Shown here one piece after another: positions 25,275-33,836 of a DNA stretch of 54,654 bases. Positions within the stretch are counted from its first letter, which is position 1. Every line of letters begins with the position of its first letter. The stretch spans positions 1 to 54,654 of IMG/VR virus record IMGVR_UViG_3300007541_000026; one strand, written 5' to 3'. The translations under genes were made by a program, and so were the position numbers. The notes beneath the pieces are model-generated. The model did not search any database, was not told the DNA's origin, and was given only the letters and a program-made list of their open reading frames with translations. The stretch comes from a virus.

Positions 25275-28200
25275 ATGGAAACCATGTTCATTGAAGGCAT
25301 CGGTGAGGTGGCGGTTTATACCGCGGAACCCATCACCTTGACAATGGTCCTGATCGCGATGGCGGTCAGCGTGGTGATGGCGGGGTTGGCAAGCGGCCTA
25401 TCCTACCTGCTCGCCCCCAAGCCCGACATCGAGGACCAAGAGCCGAGCGGGCTGGGCGACTACAGCTTCCCGACGAACCTTGAAAGCCGGTACATCCCGG
25501 TGATCTGGGGTACATCCAAGGTGAAGGGCCAGAACGTCATCTGGTACGGAGACTTCTCGGCCAGAGAGCTGGACACGGCGGACCAAGTCGTCGGCTATGA
25601 ATACTCGCTCGGCATGGATCTGGCCTTGTGCTGGGGTCCGATCGACGCGATCACCGAGATCACGATCGACGAGGACTACGCACTCAAGGCGGGTGAGAAG
25701 TACGCCCTGTGGGACACCACAACGGGCATCGCCCCTACGGCTCCGCTGGGGGGCTACGCCCTTCCCGTCTCAGGCGAGCGCCTGATTGAGTTCCGGGATA
25801 CACAGTTCTTCGGCGGTACCAAGCGCGGCGGACGACTGATAGGCGGGCTCCGGTTCTACTTCGGGACCGAGACCCAGACTTCCAACTCCTACATCGCAGG
25901 AGTCGAGCGCGAGAATACGCTCGACATCGACGGTACTCCTATCAGTAAGGGCCTACTCGTGCCCCGCTACGCTGGCCTATGCCATGCGGTCTGGGAGGGC
26001 GGCGTCCTGTCGGACCATGCGGTTCTCAAGAGCTGGTCGTTCACCGTGCATCGGTATCCTACGTCCCTCACCCCTTCCTACTCCAAGGTCGGGACGGATG
26101 CAAACGGCATCGCGGACGCGAACCCCGCCCATGTGATCTTCGAGATCCTGACGGACACGAACTGGGGCTTGGGCGTACCGGAGGAGAACATCGACAGGGA
26201 AGGCTTCATCGCCGTTGCAAAGAAGTGCTTCGACGAGCAGAACGGATTCAGCTTCACAATGGACTCACCCAAGTCGTCCAAGACTGTGATCGACGACATC
26301 CTCGCTCAGGTGAATGGCGTGTTGGTTCAAGACAGCGAGGGCCGGTTCAGCCTGCGCCTCCTCCGCCGCACCTACCGAACTTCGGACAACGCGGAGCTGG
26401 ATTACGATGGAGTGCTGACCGGCAATACGATCCTGACGGTCGGGCCTTCGGACATCATCAAAATGGTCTCGGCTTCCCGGCAGGCGTGGAGTGAGACGTT
26501 CAACGTCGTCCAAGTCCATTACAATGACCGGAACGACGAGTTCAAGGAGGCCGTAGCCACCGCGCACGACCTCGCGAATATGTCGATCCAGAACGGACTG
26601 AGGCGAGTGAAGCAGATCAAGTCCAAGGGCGTCCGTACGGCTCAGGCCGCTGCGGTTGTGGCTCAGCGTAACCTGGTTACCGTCGCCTACCCGATCACGT
26701 CCGCTGCGTTCGAGGTGTCGCGGGAGTTCAGTAGCTTGCGCCCTGGAGACATCATCGAGGTCAACCACCCGGACTTCGGGCTCGAATCCTTCTACATGCG
26801 GATCTTCGAGGTCGGCCTCCCCAAGGACACGGACGGCAACATCCTGCTCAAGGGGATGAGAGATGTGTTCGACGAGCCTGCGTTCGACGAGGTGATGCAC
26901 ACGGGCGGCGACACGACTTCACTGTCGCTCATCGGCTCGGTGAGGGCGGAGGAGGCGACTTCGGTCGAGTTGACCGGGTTGCCATACTTCTTCCACAGCC
27001 GAGAAGGCTTGGACCCCAGCGAGTTCCACACGTGGCATATCGTTGCGGCCCCGACGCCCACTTCTCGTGCAGGGCAACCTCACATCGAAGACCCAGCGGC
27101 TCCGGGGTCCGGCGTCTGGAACGCCGTCGGCTCGGTGAAGACGCTGTGCCCATCCGGTACGGTCATCGCCAACCCGTCGGACCTCTGGCAGGACCGATCG
27201 TTTGCGAGGAGATATGTCAACGACTCGATCGCAACATCCAACAATCTCGGAGGCCCTTACAGCCGAATCCCTGGTCCGATGACCAACCCGATCATGCACA
27301 ACTCGAACATCGAGAAGGCCACAAGCAACACGATGAACGAAGGGTTTACCCAAGGTCTGATGACGACGTATTCTCTGCGGACGAACACGAGCTTGAGGAC
27401 CGACGGCTGCCTCTGGGTGACCGGACTGAATGACCCGGAGGCGCTGGTCAGCACCTTCACGGATGACCAGCTTCGCTACTACGGTTTCGGTATGGCCTTG
27501 GTTCGCCCTGCGTGGGCGGACGGGGATGAGCGGTTCACCGAGATCATCAGCTACAAGGTCGCCCGAACCATGATCGTGGAGGTTATCGACTTCTACGATC
27601 GGTCAATCTCGGCTCGGAACAGAGAGGTCATTTTCGACGGCGTGTACAACCAGAAGTCCTGGAGTGACATTCAGATTCTCGAATCCTATAAAGTCCTAGT
27701 GCTCGATCAGGTCTACCGTGGCTGCATGGACACCGGGATTCAGTGCGTCAACTCTGGATCTGAGATCGTGTTCATAGATCCCAGTCAGGTCATGTACGAT
27801 GTGGATGGGGTACTCAGCTCTGATCTCCAGTCTGGGGGCGCGTGGCTGACTTCCGGGGACGTGACCTACCGTGAGCAGGTGCTGGCGGTTGGCGGCGTGT
27901 CGGACCTCGACACCTCCGCTGACCACACGGTCACCGCGAGCCAGAGGTACCGCAAGGAAGCCCCGTCGTCCATGGTGAAGCTGACGCATCTGCCGTGGTC
28001 GGGGTCGACTTGGACCAACCCGGATGAGTTCTGGGGCCGGTCGTACTACGACAACGGTGAGTTTCAGGGCTACTACTTCCCGAGATCGTCCGAGACGACC
28101 GGAGGGAACGAGGCGCGGTTCAGGATGCAGTTCGAGCATCAAGACGTGCTCGGCGCGGTCACGCCCAAGGTCTGGTTCTACAACGAGTCCACGGTCGGCG

Positions 28201-28613
28201 GTGTGACGAACCAAGGCAGCGCAGTCACGTTCCACTTGCTCGAAGACGACACGTCTGCGTCCGCGACGGTCGGCAAGTCCGGCTGGACCGCAGAGGTTCT
28301 CCGGTACCACAATGCGATGGCGAGGTTCAAGGAGGGCTGGATGCCCACGAACCCGCCGCTGGAGCATGGCGAGGTCGGTGCTGTCGACGAGCCGTTCAAG
28401 TACACGTTGACAGCTACTCATAACTCTCAGGGCTCGACCTCGGGCCACTCGTGGGATCTGGATGCGCTGTTCACGAGCGCGGGCGCGACGTTCACGCCGG
28501 ACGAAAAGTACTACGTCGAGATCTGGATTCAGATGGCGAGATTCGATGGGGGTAACCCGATCGAAAAGTCGTACGGCGCGCAACGAATCATGTACGAGAT
28601 CACCGCCAAGTAG
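25275..28613 (+). CDS. central tail tip protein (gpJ-like, 1,112 aa)
   Basis: Starts with a short domain and a hydrophobic helix (about 22-50, MVLIAMAVSVVMAGLASGLS then YLLAP) followed by SRYIPVIWGTSKVKGQNVIW and YGDF, the hallmark of tail-tip proteins that join an I-like N-terminal helix to a J-like body. The middle has PAHVIFEILTDTNWGLGVPE and the C-terminal third is Gly/Thr/Ser-rich and beta-like, probably the receptor-facing part. The helix may enter the host membrane during DNA delivery. It is the last tail gene and is followed by a terminator-like hairpin. Confidence 0.88.
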   Translation: METMFIEGIGEVAVYTAEPITLTMVLIAMAVSVVMAGLASGLSYLLAPKPDIEDQEPSGLGDYSFPTNLESRYIPVIWGTSKVKGQNVIWYGDFSARELDTADQVVGYEYSLGMDLALCWGPIDAITEITIDEDYALKAGEKYALWDTTTGIAPTAPLGGYALPVSGERLIEFRDTQFFGGTKRGGRLIGGLRFYFGTETQTSNSYIAGVERENTLDIDGTPISKGLLVPRYAGLCHAVWEGGVLSDHAVLKSWSFTVHRYPTSLTPSYSKVGTDANGIADANPAHVIFEILTDTNWGLGVPEENIDREGFIAVAKKCFDEQNGFSFTMDSPKSSKTVIDDILAQVNGVLVQDSEGRFSLRLLRRTYRTSDNAELDYDGVLTGNTILTVGPSDIIKMVSASRQAWSETFNVVQVHYNDRNDEFKEAVATAHDLANMSIQNGLRRVKQIKSKGVRTAQAAAVVAQRNLVTVAYPITSAAFEVSREFSSLRPGDIIEVNHPDFGLESFYMRIFEVGLPKDTDGNILLKGMRDVFDEPAFDEVMHTGGDTTSLSLIGSVRAEEATSVELTGLPYFFHSREGLDPSEFHTWHIVAAPTPTSRAGQPHIEDPAAPGSGVWNAVGSVKTLCPSGTVIANPSDLWQDRSFARRYVNDSIATSNNLGGPYSRIPGPMTNPIMHNSNIEKATSNTMNEGFTQGLMTTYSLRTNTSLRTDGCLWVTGLNDPEALVSTFTDDQLRYYGFGMALVRPAWADGDERFTEIISYKVARTMIVEVIDFYDRSISARNREVIFDGVYNQKSWSDIQILESYKVLVLDQVYRGCMDTGIQCVNSGSEIVFIDPSQVMYDVDGVLSSDLQSGGAWLTSGDVTYREQVLAVGGVSDLDTSADHTVTASQRYRKEAPSSMVKLTHLPWSGSTWTNPDEFWGRSYYDNGEFQGYYFPRSSETTGGNEARFRMQFEHQDVLGAVTPKVWFYNESTVGGVTNQGSAVTFHLLEDDTSASATVGKSGWTAEVLRYHNAMARFKEGWMPTNPPLEHGEVGAVDEPFKYTLTATHNSQGSTSGHSWDLDALFTSAGATFTPDEKYYVEIWIQMARFDGGNPIEKSYGAQRIMYEITAK

Positions 28614-28618
28614 CAAAT

Positions 28619-28648
28619 AGCCCCGGGGGCCTTCGGGCCTCCGGGGCT
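28619..28648 (+). terminator. terminator-like hairpin after the tail tip gene
   Basis: AGCCCCGGGGGCC-TTCG-GGCCTCCGGGGCT, a 13-bp stem with one G-T pair, followed by TGG rather than a T run. It separates tail genes from lysis genes. Confidence 0.65.
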
Positions 28649-28660
28649 TGGAGGGCGCCT

Positions 28661-29053
28661 ATGCCCGAGTTCGGCAGAAGGTCACTAGAGGCCCTAGAAT
28701 ACGTTGAGCCGAGACTTCGCCTCGTACTGGAGGAAGTCATCAGGTACTGGGATTTCTCGGTCCTAGAGGGCTTCAGAGGGCCTGAGAGACAGGACGAGCT
28801 GTTCGAGCAGGGGGCCACGAAGGTCCGCTGGCCCGGATCGGCTCACAACGCCCTGCCCAGCAGGGCCGTAGACATCGCACCGTACCCGATCGACTGGGAG
28901 GATACCGAGAGGTTCGTCCAGCTCGCCGGGGCCGTGCTGACCGTCGCCCGGCAGTTCGGAGTCGAGCTGCGCTGGGGCGGCGACTGGGATCGGGACGGAC
29001 GCATGGCGGACGAGAGATTCCGGGACTTGGTCCATTTCGAGATTGTGGAGTAG
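28661..29053 (+). CDS. endolysin, M15 L-alanyl-D-glutamate peptidase type
   Basis: A 130-residue protein with the layout of T5-type endolysins: RSLEALEYVEPRL, DFSVLEGFRGPERQDELFEQ (R39), the zinc motif SAHNALPSRAVDIAP (H62, D71) and RDLVHFEIVE (H125) near the C-terminus. It cuts the peptide stem of peptidoglycan. No signal peptide or membrane helix is visible, so it needs a holin. GGAGGG lies 5 bases before the ATG. The holin-like gene follows 11 bases downstream. Confidence 0.88.
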   Translation: MPEFGRRSLEALEYVEPRLRLVLEEVIRYWDFSVLEGFRGPERQDELFEQGATKVRWPGSAHNALPSRAVDIAPYPIDWEDTERFVQLAGAVLTVARQFGVELRWGGDWDRDGRMADERFRDLVHFEIVE

Positions 29054-29064
29054 GAGGGACGTTA

Positions 29065-29373
29065 TTGGACAACACCACCCTGGAGGTCATCGGGTTGTTT
29101 GCCGCCTTCGGCTTGCCGTTGGTAGGTGTGCTGAGTTACTTACGAGCCCAGCTCTCGCGGCTGGATCAAAAGATTGATGAGCTGAATATCCGAGTGACAG
29201 AGCATCGCAAGAACACCGACGCCCATGTGACCAGAGAATGGATTCAGGATCTGGGCGCTCGGATCGGTGGCCCCACGGACAGGGAGTGGGGCGAGTACGT
29301 AAACGAGATGAGAGAGATCCGGCACGACCTGCGGAATCTCTCCACCCAAGTGCGACTATTGGAGGATGAATGA
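29065..29373 (+). CDS. holin-like membrane protein with coiled coil (102 aa, TTG start)
   Basis: One N-terminal membrane helix (about 7-27, VIGLFAAFGLPLVGVLSYL) is followed by a charged coiled coil (LSRLDQKIDELNIRVTEH; EMREIRHDLRNLSTQVRLLE). It starts with TTG after AGGAGG (8 bases). Beside the endolysin it could be a holin or an inner-membrane spanin, and the topology fits the spanin as well. The end overlaps the next start (ATGAATGA). Confidence 0.65.
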   Translation: MDNTTLEVIGLFAAFGLPLVGVLSYLRAQLSRLDQKIDELNIRVTEHRKNTDAHVTREWIQDLGARIGGPTDREWGEYVNEMREIRHDLRNLSTQVRLLEDE

Positions 29374-29744
29374 ACCTGAACATGTTCATGGCTGTGCCCA
29401 CGGTGGACCAATGGCATGACGAGATCGAGGGGGGCTGGCGTGGCCCGGACGGATCGAGTATGTCGACGGACCACATGATGGGCGTGCGGATCGGGCGCAC
29501 GAGTATGGACTACAAGCACGCGAAGCTGCCCGCCAATCTTCACGACTGGCGGTACCAACGAGGGCGGCGCCTGCGTCTCGGCGGGCGATTCAGACATGCC
29601 GCAGACGTCGCGTATCGCGACGACTGCATCACTTACATCCAGCGAAAGCTGGACGGCCGCACGATGATTGCCATCGGCGTGGCCCGCGCATGGGTGCGCT
29701 ACTTTGTCCTCCGCCTCTTCGGCTGGAAGGCGTGGCGCCCCTAA
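29370..29744 (+). CDS. DUF1353-like protein (124 aa)
   Basis: Contains PANLHDWRYQRGRR, then AADVAYRDDC and ARAWVRYFVLRLFGWKAW, matching the HDW ... AD..YR...C ... R....R.FG.AW pattern I recall from DUF1353 proteins of phages. The function is unknown. It is the last gene of the late operon, coupled to the holin-like gene by a 4-base overlap with GGAGG upstream, so it probably acts at or near lysis. Confidence 0.6.
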   Translation: MNLNMFMAVPTVDQWHDEIEGGWRGPDGSSMSTDHMMGVRIGRTSMDYKHAKLPANLHDWRYQRGRRLRLGGRFRHAADVAYRDDCITYIQRKLDGRTMIAIGVARAWVRYFVLRLFGWKAWRP

Positions 29745-29953
29745 CAATTTAGTACGGCTTCGGGGGTTGCCGTGCGTTCGACGGGGGGAGTCCAAAGTGG
29801 GCTCCCCCCGTCTTTTTGCGTTTGGGGTCTCCGATCTCCGTCACGAGACCAGTATCCCCATGTTGGCGGGCCTTACCTCTACCTCGCCCTAACCGGGTCC
29901 ACCGTGACGGGCGTCCGGGACTGGCGCAGCAGGCGGTCTCCGCACAGGAGTTG
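29745..29953. other. convergent junction between late and early arms
   Basis: A gap of 209 bases between the ends of two opposing operons. Apart from the terminator at 29,780-29,817, it holds a weaker inverted repeat (GGTCTC ... GAGACC, 29,826-29,850 region) that could stop leftward transcripts. I see no gene in it. Confidence 0.6.
29780..29817 (+). terminator. strong late-operon terminator
   Basis: GACGGGGGGAG (29780-29790) pairs with CTCCCCCCGTC (29802-29812), an 11-base loop, then TTTTT. It closes the + strand arm. Confidence 0.9.
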
Positions 29954-30172
29954 TCAGAGGTCAGGATCCCAGTTGCCGCGGACGGTGAGGGTCAGCGACA
30001 CGTCACCGATGCAGAAAGCCGCGTCGTCATTCAGCTCGACGCCGTGGCAGCCGAAGTGGTCGTTGACTGACCGGACGCTCGCCTTGATGTCTCTGTAGGC
30101 CATCTTGGTCGTCGAGCACCCACCGAGCAGGACCATGATCGCGGTCAGAACCAGAATGCCGAAGGCTAACAT
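29954..30172 (-). CDS. small lipoprotein (72 aa)
   Basis: The N-terminus MLAFGILVLTAIMVLLGGCS is a lipoprotein signal with lipobox LGGC (acylated Cys 19). The mature part is about 54 residues with two further Cys (C42, C54) that may form a disulfide. The ATG overlaps the preceding stop as TAATG. It is the last gene of the leftward early arm, next to but opposite the lysis genes. It could be a superinfection-exclusion lipoprotein like T5 Llp or an outer-membrane spanin; expression with the early genes favours exclusion. Confidence 0.75.
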   Translation of the reverse strand: MLAFGILVLTAIMVLLGGCSTTKMAYRDIKASVRSVNDHFGCHGVELNDDAAFCIGDVSLTLTVRGNWDPDL

Positions 30173-30375
30173 TAGGAGTCGCACTTCAGCCACCCGACCA
30201 CCACGAGGTTCGCGTCGTACACGCCCACAGCCCACCGGCCCTCCTCCGTCACAACGGGCAGGGCCTGAAAGCCCTCCTCGAAGCCTTCCGCGAAGGGCAG
30301 GCAGTTGCGCGCCGTCCCCGCAGTCTCGCTGTACTCATACTCCGTTCGCTCTTCGATGTCCTTCGTGATCCTCAT
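30172..30375 (-). CDS. small protein, unknown function (67 aa)
   Basis: Not recognised. MRITKDIEERTEYEYSETAG opens a mixed alpha/beta protein ending in VGVYDANLVVVGWLKCDS. An ATG 15 bases upstream exists, but GGAGGA inside that stretch lies 7 bases before the ATG at 30375, which also overlaps the upstream stop (TGATG). Confidence 0.65.
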   Translation of the reverse strand: MRITKDIEERTEYEYSETAGTARNCLPFAEGFEEGFQALPVVTEEGRWAVGVYDANLVVVGWLKCDS

Positions 30376-31007
30376 CACACACTCCTCCATCCAATGAACC
30401 GGAGCGCCGTGTCGACCGCCCCTCGTTGAAGCAACTCGATCTCGCCGTCGCCGATGAACAGCTCTTGGTCCACCTTGATCTGGTTGCCCTGCCGCTCCGA
30501 GATGTGCGCCGAGGCAGCCGTGCCCTCGGTAGTGCCTTCCCTATGGATGCGAACCACTCGCACCCGTTGGAACTTCTCGCGCAGGAACTGGACCTCGTTG
30601 AGGAAACGCGCATCCGTCACGACCCACAGTCGGCTCGGACCGTCGGCCATCTCTGCCTGCACCACGTCATGGAGCGCAGCGTAAAGCCAGACGTCGTCAT
30701 TGAGCTGCCGGAAGATGTCGGTCCCCACATGCTGGAGGATCTGGCGTCGCGTCAGCGTCTCGCCTCCGCGGACCACCTGCGGTGTTCCGTCGAAGTACAA
30801 CGCCTGCGCCTCCTTGTAGGTCAGGTCCGTGTCGAGCTTCTCGCGGTTCCACCCGTAGATGCGAGCCGTGGCGTCCTTGAGCGCCGACGCGAACTTGAGG
30901 TTGCGAGAACCTGGGATCGCATCCAGCACCGCGGCAGCCGCGGTGTCCTTCCCGGCGCCAGCCGCGCCAACAAAGACAAGTGCGTTCTGCATGATGTCGT
31001 CATCCAT
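30375..31007 (-). CDS. deoxynucleoside monophosphate kinase
   Basis: A 210-residue kinase that converts dNMPs to dNDPs for phage DNA synthesis. The P-loop is GAAGAGKDT (14-22), and LTRRQILQHVGTDIFRQLND then VWL and VTDARFLNEVQFL match T4 gp1-type enzymes. GGAGGAG precedes the ATG by 6 bases. It works with ThyA and NrdJ encoded in the same arm. Confidence 0.88.
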   Translation of the reverse strand: MDDDIMQNALVFVGAAGAGKDTAAAAVLDAIPGSRNLKFASALKDATARIYGWNREKLDTDLTYKEAQALYFDGTPQVVRGGETLTRRQILQHVGTDIFRQLNDDVWLYAALHDVVQAEMADGPSRLWVVTDARFLNEVQFLREKFQRVRVVRIHREGTTEGTAASAHISERQGNQIKVDQELFIGDGEIELLQRGAVDTALRFIGWRSV

Positions 31008-31458
31008 TTTTCTCTCCTCCCATCGCGTCTGCCAGCTTCTGGATCAGCCGCTCCTTAGTGTTCTCGTCGATACCGAGGTACTCGAACGCGTCGCCCTGCA
31101 GTGATGATACGACGTCATTATATGCTGCCGCGAACTTGATACCCCACTCGGCATCATGGTCCTGTTCGCGCTCTGCCTCGTACCGACCGGATCGGTACTG
31201 GGCGGCGTGGGCCAGCTCGTGGACGAAGATCTGTCGCTGGAGCAGGGCGACCAGCTCCTCCCGGCTGAACTCCGCCATCGAAGAGATGCGAATCATCCCG
31301 AAGTCCAGCTCGCCATCGCCCTCTACGTCCCACGTCTCCACCTCGAACTCCCCGAGGTTGTCCAGATCGTCCATGATCTGGACTTCGACCTCGTCGAAGC
31401 TATAGGGGTGCAGCTCGCCGAAACTCTCGGCCATGCGTTGCATATCTTTTCTGGTCAT
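31000..31458 (-). CDS. HExxH zinc metalloprotein, SprT-like (152 aa)
   Basis: Residues 79-84 read VHELAH (zinc ligands H80 and H84, catalytic E81), with a likely third ligand H101 in EQDHDAEWG. This is the arrangement of SprT/Spartan-type and related proteases. An acidic N-terminal half precedes it. I see no zinc ribbon, unlike the other SprT-like gene at 49,754. GGAGG lies 8 bases before the ATG, which overlaps the upstream stop (ATGA). The substrate is unknown; protein-DNA crosslink repair is the family role. Confidence 0.7.
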   Translation of the reverse strand: MTRKDMQRMAESFGELHPYSFDEVEVQIMDDLDNLGEFEVETWDVEGDGELDFGMIRISSMAEFSREELVALLQRQIFVHELAHAAQYRSGRYEAEREQDHDAEWGIKFAAAYNDVVSSLQGDAFEYLGIDENTKERLIQKLADAMGGEKNG

Positions 31459-31700
31459 TGTCGGGGCCTCCACATCTCCATCAGGCGGAAAGCCTCGTGA
31501 CGCGCATCCTCTGCGACGCCCATGACCATCTCCGCGGCGATAACCTCCATGGGGTAGTCATGCCCCGGCGCGTAATCAAGGAAACCTCTGAGCCAGGACA
31601 GGGCTCCGATGAGGTCGACCACAGTCTGCGTGGCGCCAACGTGCTCGGCCTCCTTGATCCGCTGCTGGATCGCAGCTTCGAGCTTCTCTCCGTTCGTCAT
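31455..31700 (-). CDS. small helical protein, unknown function (81 aa)
   Basis: Not recognised. Amphipathic helices (EKLEAAIQQRIKEAEHVG; EVIAAEMVMGVAEDARHEAF). The frame is open 10 codons further up to a GTG inside the promoter, but AGGAGG lies just before the ATG at 31700. It is the first gene downstream of the class A promoter at 31,721. Confidence 0.65.
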   Translation of the reverse strand: MTNGEKLEAAIQQRIKEAEHVGATQTVVDLIGALSWLRGFLDYAPGHDYPMEVIAAEMVMGVAEDARHEAFRLMEMWRPRQ

Positions 31701-31720
31701 CAACTCCTCCTTTCTCTTCC

Positions 31721-31749
31721 AGTATAGCACGGGGTGCTCATTTCTTCAA
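31721..31749 (-). promoter_or_regulatory. class A promoter before the metalloprotein/kinase operon
   Basis: -35 TTGAAG (31744-31749), 17-bp spacer ending CGTGC, -10 TATACT (31721-31726). The -35 lies inside the end of the helicase gene. Confidence 0.7.
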
Positions 31750-33123
31750 TTCCAGGAGCAGCTTTCGCTGCGTCGCATCCTTGCGGCTCAGCGCCCGGAA
31801 CGCCTTCCTGTCGACCGTACCCTGCGCGACCGCGTGGTGGATGAACACCCCCTGCGTCTGGCCCTGCCTCCAGAGCCTCGCGTTGAACTGCTTATACAGC
31901 TCAAGGTTCCAGATGATCGAGTACCAGTAGACGTGGTGGCCGCCCGCCTGAAGGTTCAGGCCGTGGCTGGCCGCTGCCGGATTGATGAGCAGCATGGCTA
32001 GATCGCCCGCGTTCCACTGCTCGATCAACGCCGCGTCGTCTTCGGCCTTGGTCGTCTCCCCGATGTAGCGCGGGGTGAAACCGAACCGCTCCTTGACCTC
32101 CAGCTTGATCTGGCTCAGGTCATGCTTGAACTCGTACGCCACTAGGAGCGGCTTCCCGCCGAGCTGTTCGTACAGGTCGCACATGTCGACCGCCTTCTCT
32201 CGGTGGAGCCACTCGATCCGCCTCGACTCGGAGTCTACCGCGAACCCATCGTCGGAGAGATAGACCGCGCCGTTTGCGACCTGCCTGCACTTGGAGGTCG
32301 CCACGCCAGCGTTGGCTGCGACGACCTGCCCACCTTCGACCTCGACCCACATCTCACTCTCCAGCTCCTTGTACAGCTTCTTGGCCTCGGTGGGCAGCGT
32401 GATCGTGCGTTCGACCATGACCATGTCGGGGAGGTTCAGGTGATCGAGGGCGTCCAGTCGCACCGAGTGAGGGGCGATCGCCTTCGTCACGGAGTCGTAG
32501 CTCGCCGAGGATGGCTCCCAGATCGTACCGAACGGCAGCACCTTGGCCCGGAAATAGTGGTCTCCGCGGAACTTCGACAGAGATCGGCCGAGGATGTCAT
32601 CCCCAAGAACTTTGAACTGCCCGAAGAGGTCTTCGACGCCGTTCGGCGCAGGTGTCCCGGTCAAGATAAACTTGAACGGGATCGCCTTGGCGACCTTGTA
32701 GATAGCCCGAGATCGACTCGACGTGCTGTTCTTGAACAGCGTCGACTCGTCGACGTAGAGGACGTCGAAGTCGAACAGCGCCGTGTGGTTCTGGACCAGC
32801 CACGTGAGGCCCTCCGGGTTGATGACCGTGATGTCCGCTGCGTTGACCTTGTTGATGTCCTTGCCCTTGCCGTGAGCGACGTGGACGCTGAACTTCTGAA
32901 AGTTGGACCACTTCTTGACCTCGGTCGGCCAAGTAGAGTGGCACACACGCAGGGGTGCGACGATCAGGGCACGCTCAGCGATGAAGGTCTCTCGGCGTCG
33001 CCGAAAGTCCTCAAGGCACGTCGCGGTCTTCCCCATCCCCGGATCTAGGAGTAGAGCCAGTCGGCCCTTGTCCATCATCTGCTCCAGGACTTTCTCCTGA
33101 TACTCGTGAGGCTTGAATCTCAT
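31738..33123 (-). CDS. SNF2-family DNA helicase
   Basis: A 461-residue ATPase with superfamily 2 motifs: DPGMGKT (27-33), VDEST (motif II, D125/E126), LTGTPAP (154-160) and QFNARLWRQGQ (motif VI). HEYQEKVLEQM is the usual Q-like opening. Short SNF2 helicases beside VRR-NUC nucleases are a standard phage replication pair. The upstream frame is open 9 codons more, but GGAG and the helicase opening mark the ATG at 33123. Its first 113 bases overlap the VRR-NUC gene. Confidence 0.88.
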   Translation of the reverse strand: MRFKPHEYQEKVLEQMMDKGRLALLLDPGMGKTATCLEDFRRRRETFIAERALIVAPLRVCHSTWPTEVKKWSNFQKFSVHVAHGKGKDINKVNAADITVINPEGLTWLVQNHTALFDFDVLYVDESTLFKNSTSSRSRAIYKVAKAIPFKFILTGTPAPNGVEDLFGQFKVLGDDILGRSLSKFRGDHYFRAKVLPFGTIWEPSSASYDSVTKAIAPHSVRLDALDHLNLPDMVMVERTITLPTEAKKLYKELESEMWVEVEGGQVVAANAGVATSKCRQVANGAVYLSDDGFAVDSESRRIEWLHREKAVDMCDLYEQLGGKPLLVAYEFKHDLSQIKLEVKERFGFTPRYIGETTKAEDDAALIEQWNAGDLAMLLINPAAASHGLNLQAGGHHVYWYSIIWNLELYKQFNARLWRQGQTQGVFIHHAVAQGTVDRKAFRALSRKDATQRKLLLELKK

Positions 33124-33403
33124 TTCCAAACTCCTCCATGAACTGGTCAACCTGCTCGCGGGTCCAGCAGACTTCTGCCCGGAACCCGAGTTTTTGCAGC
33201 AGATTGAGGTAGAACTTCTGAAGCGGCTGAAAAGCAGAGTCCTTGCTTTTCTTGTATTCGATGAACCCGACCACGCCGCCCTTGAAGAACGTGTGGTCGG
33301 GCCAGCCGCCCCCGCCGAGTACGCCTAGCTTTACAGCGTAGATTCCACGCTTCGCGGCTTGCGCGGCGCCGTACCTCTCCAACGCCTTCTCACTGGAGGC
33401 CAA
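33011..33403 (-). CDS. VRR-NUC domain nuclease (130 aa, TTG start)
   Basis: Residues 6-90 are a VRR-NUC domain: ALERYGAAQAAKRGIYAVKL, GGGWPDHTFF (catalytic D36) and FIEYKKSKD (E49, K51). These enzymes are structure-specific, Holliday-junction-type nucleases. The TTG start has AGGAGGT 5 bases upstream; no ATG fits. The last 38 residues (after about 92) are encoded over the start of the helicase gene in another frame, are Gly/Ser/Asp-rich and are probably disordered. Confidence 0.82.
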   Translation of the reverse strand: MASSEKALERYGAAQAAKRGIYAVKLGVLGGGGWPDHTFFKGGVVGFIEYKKSKDSAFQPLQKFYLNLLQKLGFRAEVCWTREQVDQFMEEFGNEIQASRVSGESPGADDGQGPTGSTPRSGDGEDRDVP

Positions 33404-33824
33404 GGCGGACCTCCTCGATCGCGTCGAGCATCGGGCGCAGGCTGAACAGGTTGATGGCCTCCAACTCCCCGCCGACCATCGCGTCAAAGTACTCCGCGCG
33501 CATCTTGTCGCGAATGCTCGACCCGTCTACCCCGGCACCCGCCGCCATCTCGTCGAACTGCAAGCGGAAGGCTCGGCCGGGGGGTGTCTCGTCCCGGAAG
33601 ATCTCATCGTACGCCACGAGAAGCTGGCGGAGGGCCACGATGAGGCGCATAGCCCCGTCTACTTTCCGGGCCGTCAGGTACGCGATCTTCGCCCCGACCA
33701 TGTCGTACACATCGGTGACGTGCCGCAGCCGGTCGAGGTCTCCCTCGACCATCGCGAGCTGCTCTAGGGCGTCTCGGAACTGCCCCACGATCCTCTGAAC
33801 CTCTCCCCCACGGAACTCAAACAT
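33390..33824 (-). CDS. helical protein, unknown function (144 aa)
   Basis: Not recognised. Entirely helical, with segments VGQFRDALEQLAMVEGDLDR and GAMRLIVALRQLLVAYDEIF. AGGAGG lies 6 bases before the ATG. It overlaps the VRR-NUC start by 14 bases, so the two are translationally linked and it may help the nuclease-helicase pair. Confidence 0.68.
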   Translation of the reverse strand: MFEFRGGEVQRIVGQFRDALEQLAMVEGDLDRLRHVTDVYDMVGAKIAYLTARKVDGAMRLIVALRQLLVAYDEIFRDETPPGRAFRLQFDEMAAGAGVDGSSIRDKMRAEYFDAMVGGELEAINLFSLRPMLDAIEEVRLGLQ

Positions 33825-33836
33825 CTTGTCCTCCTT

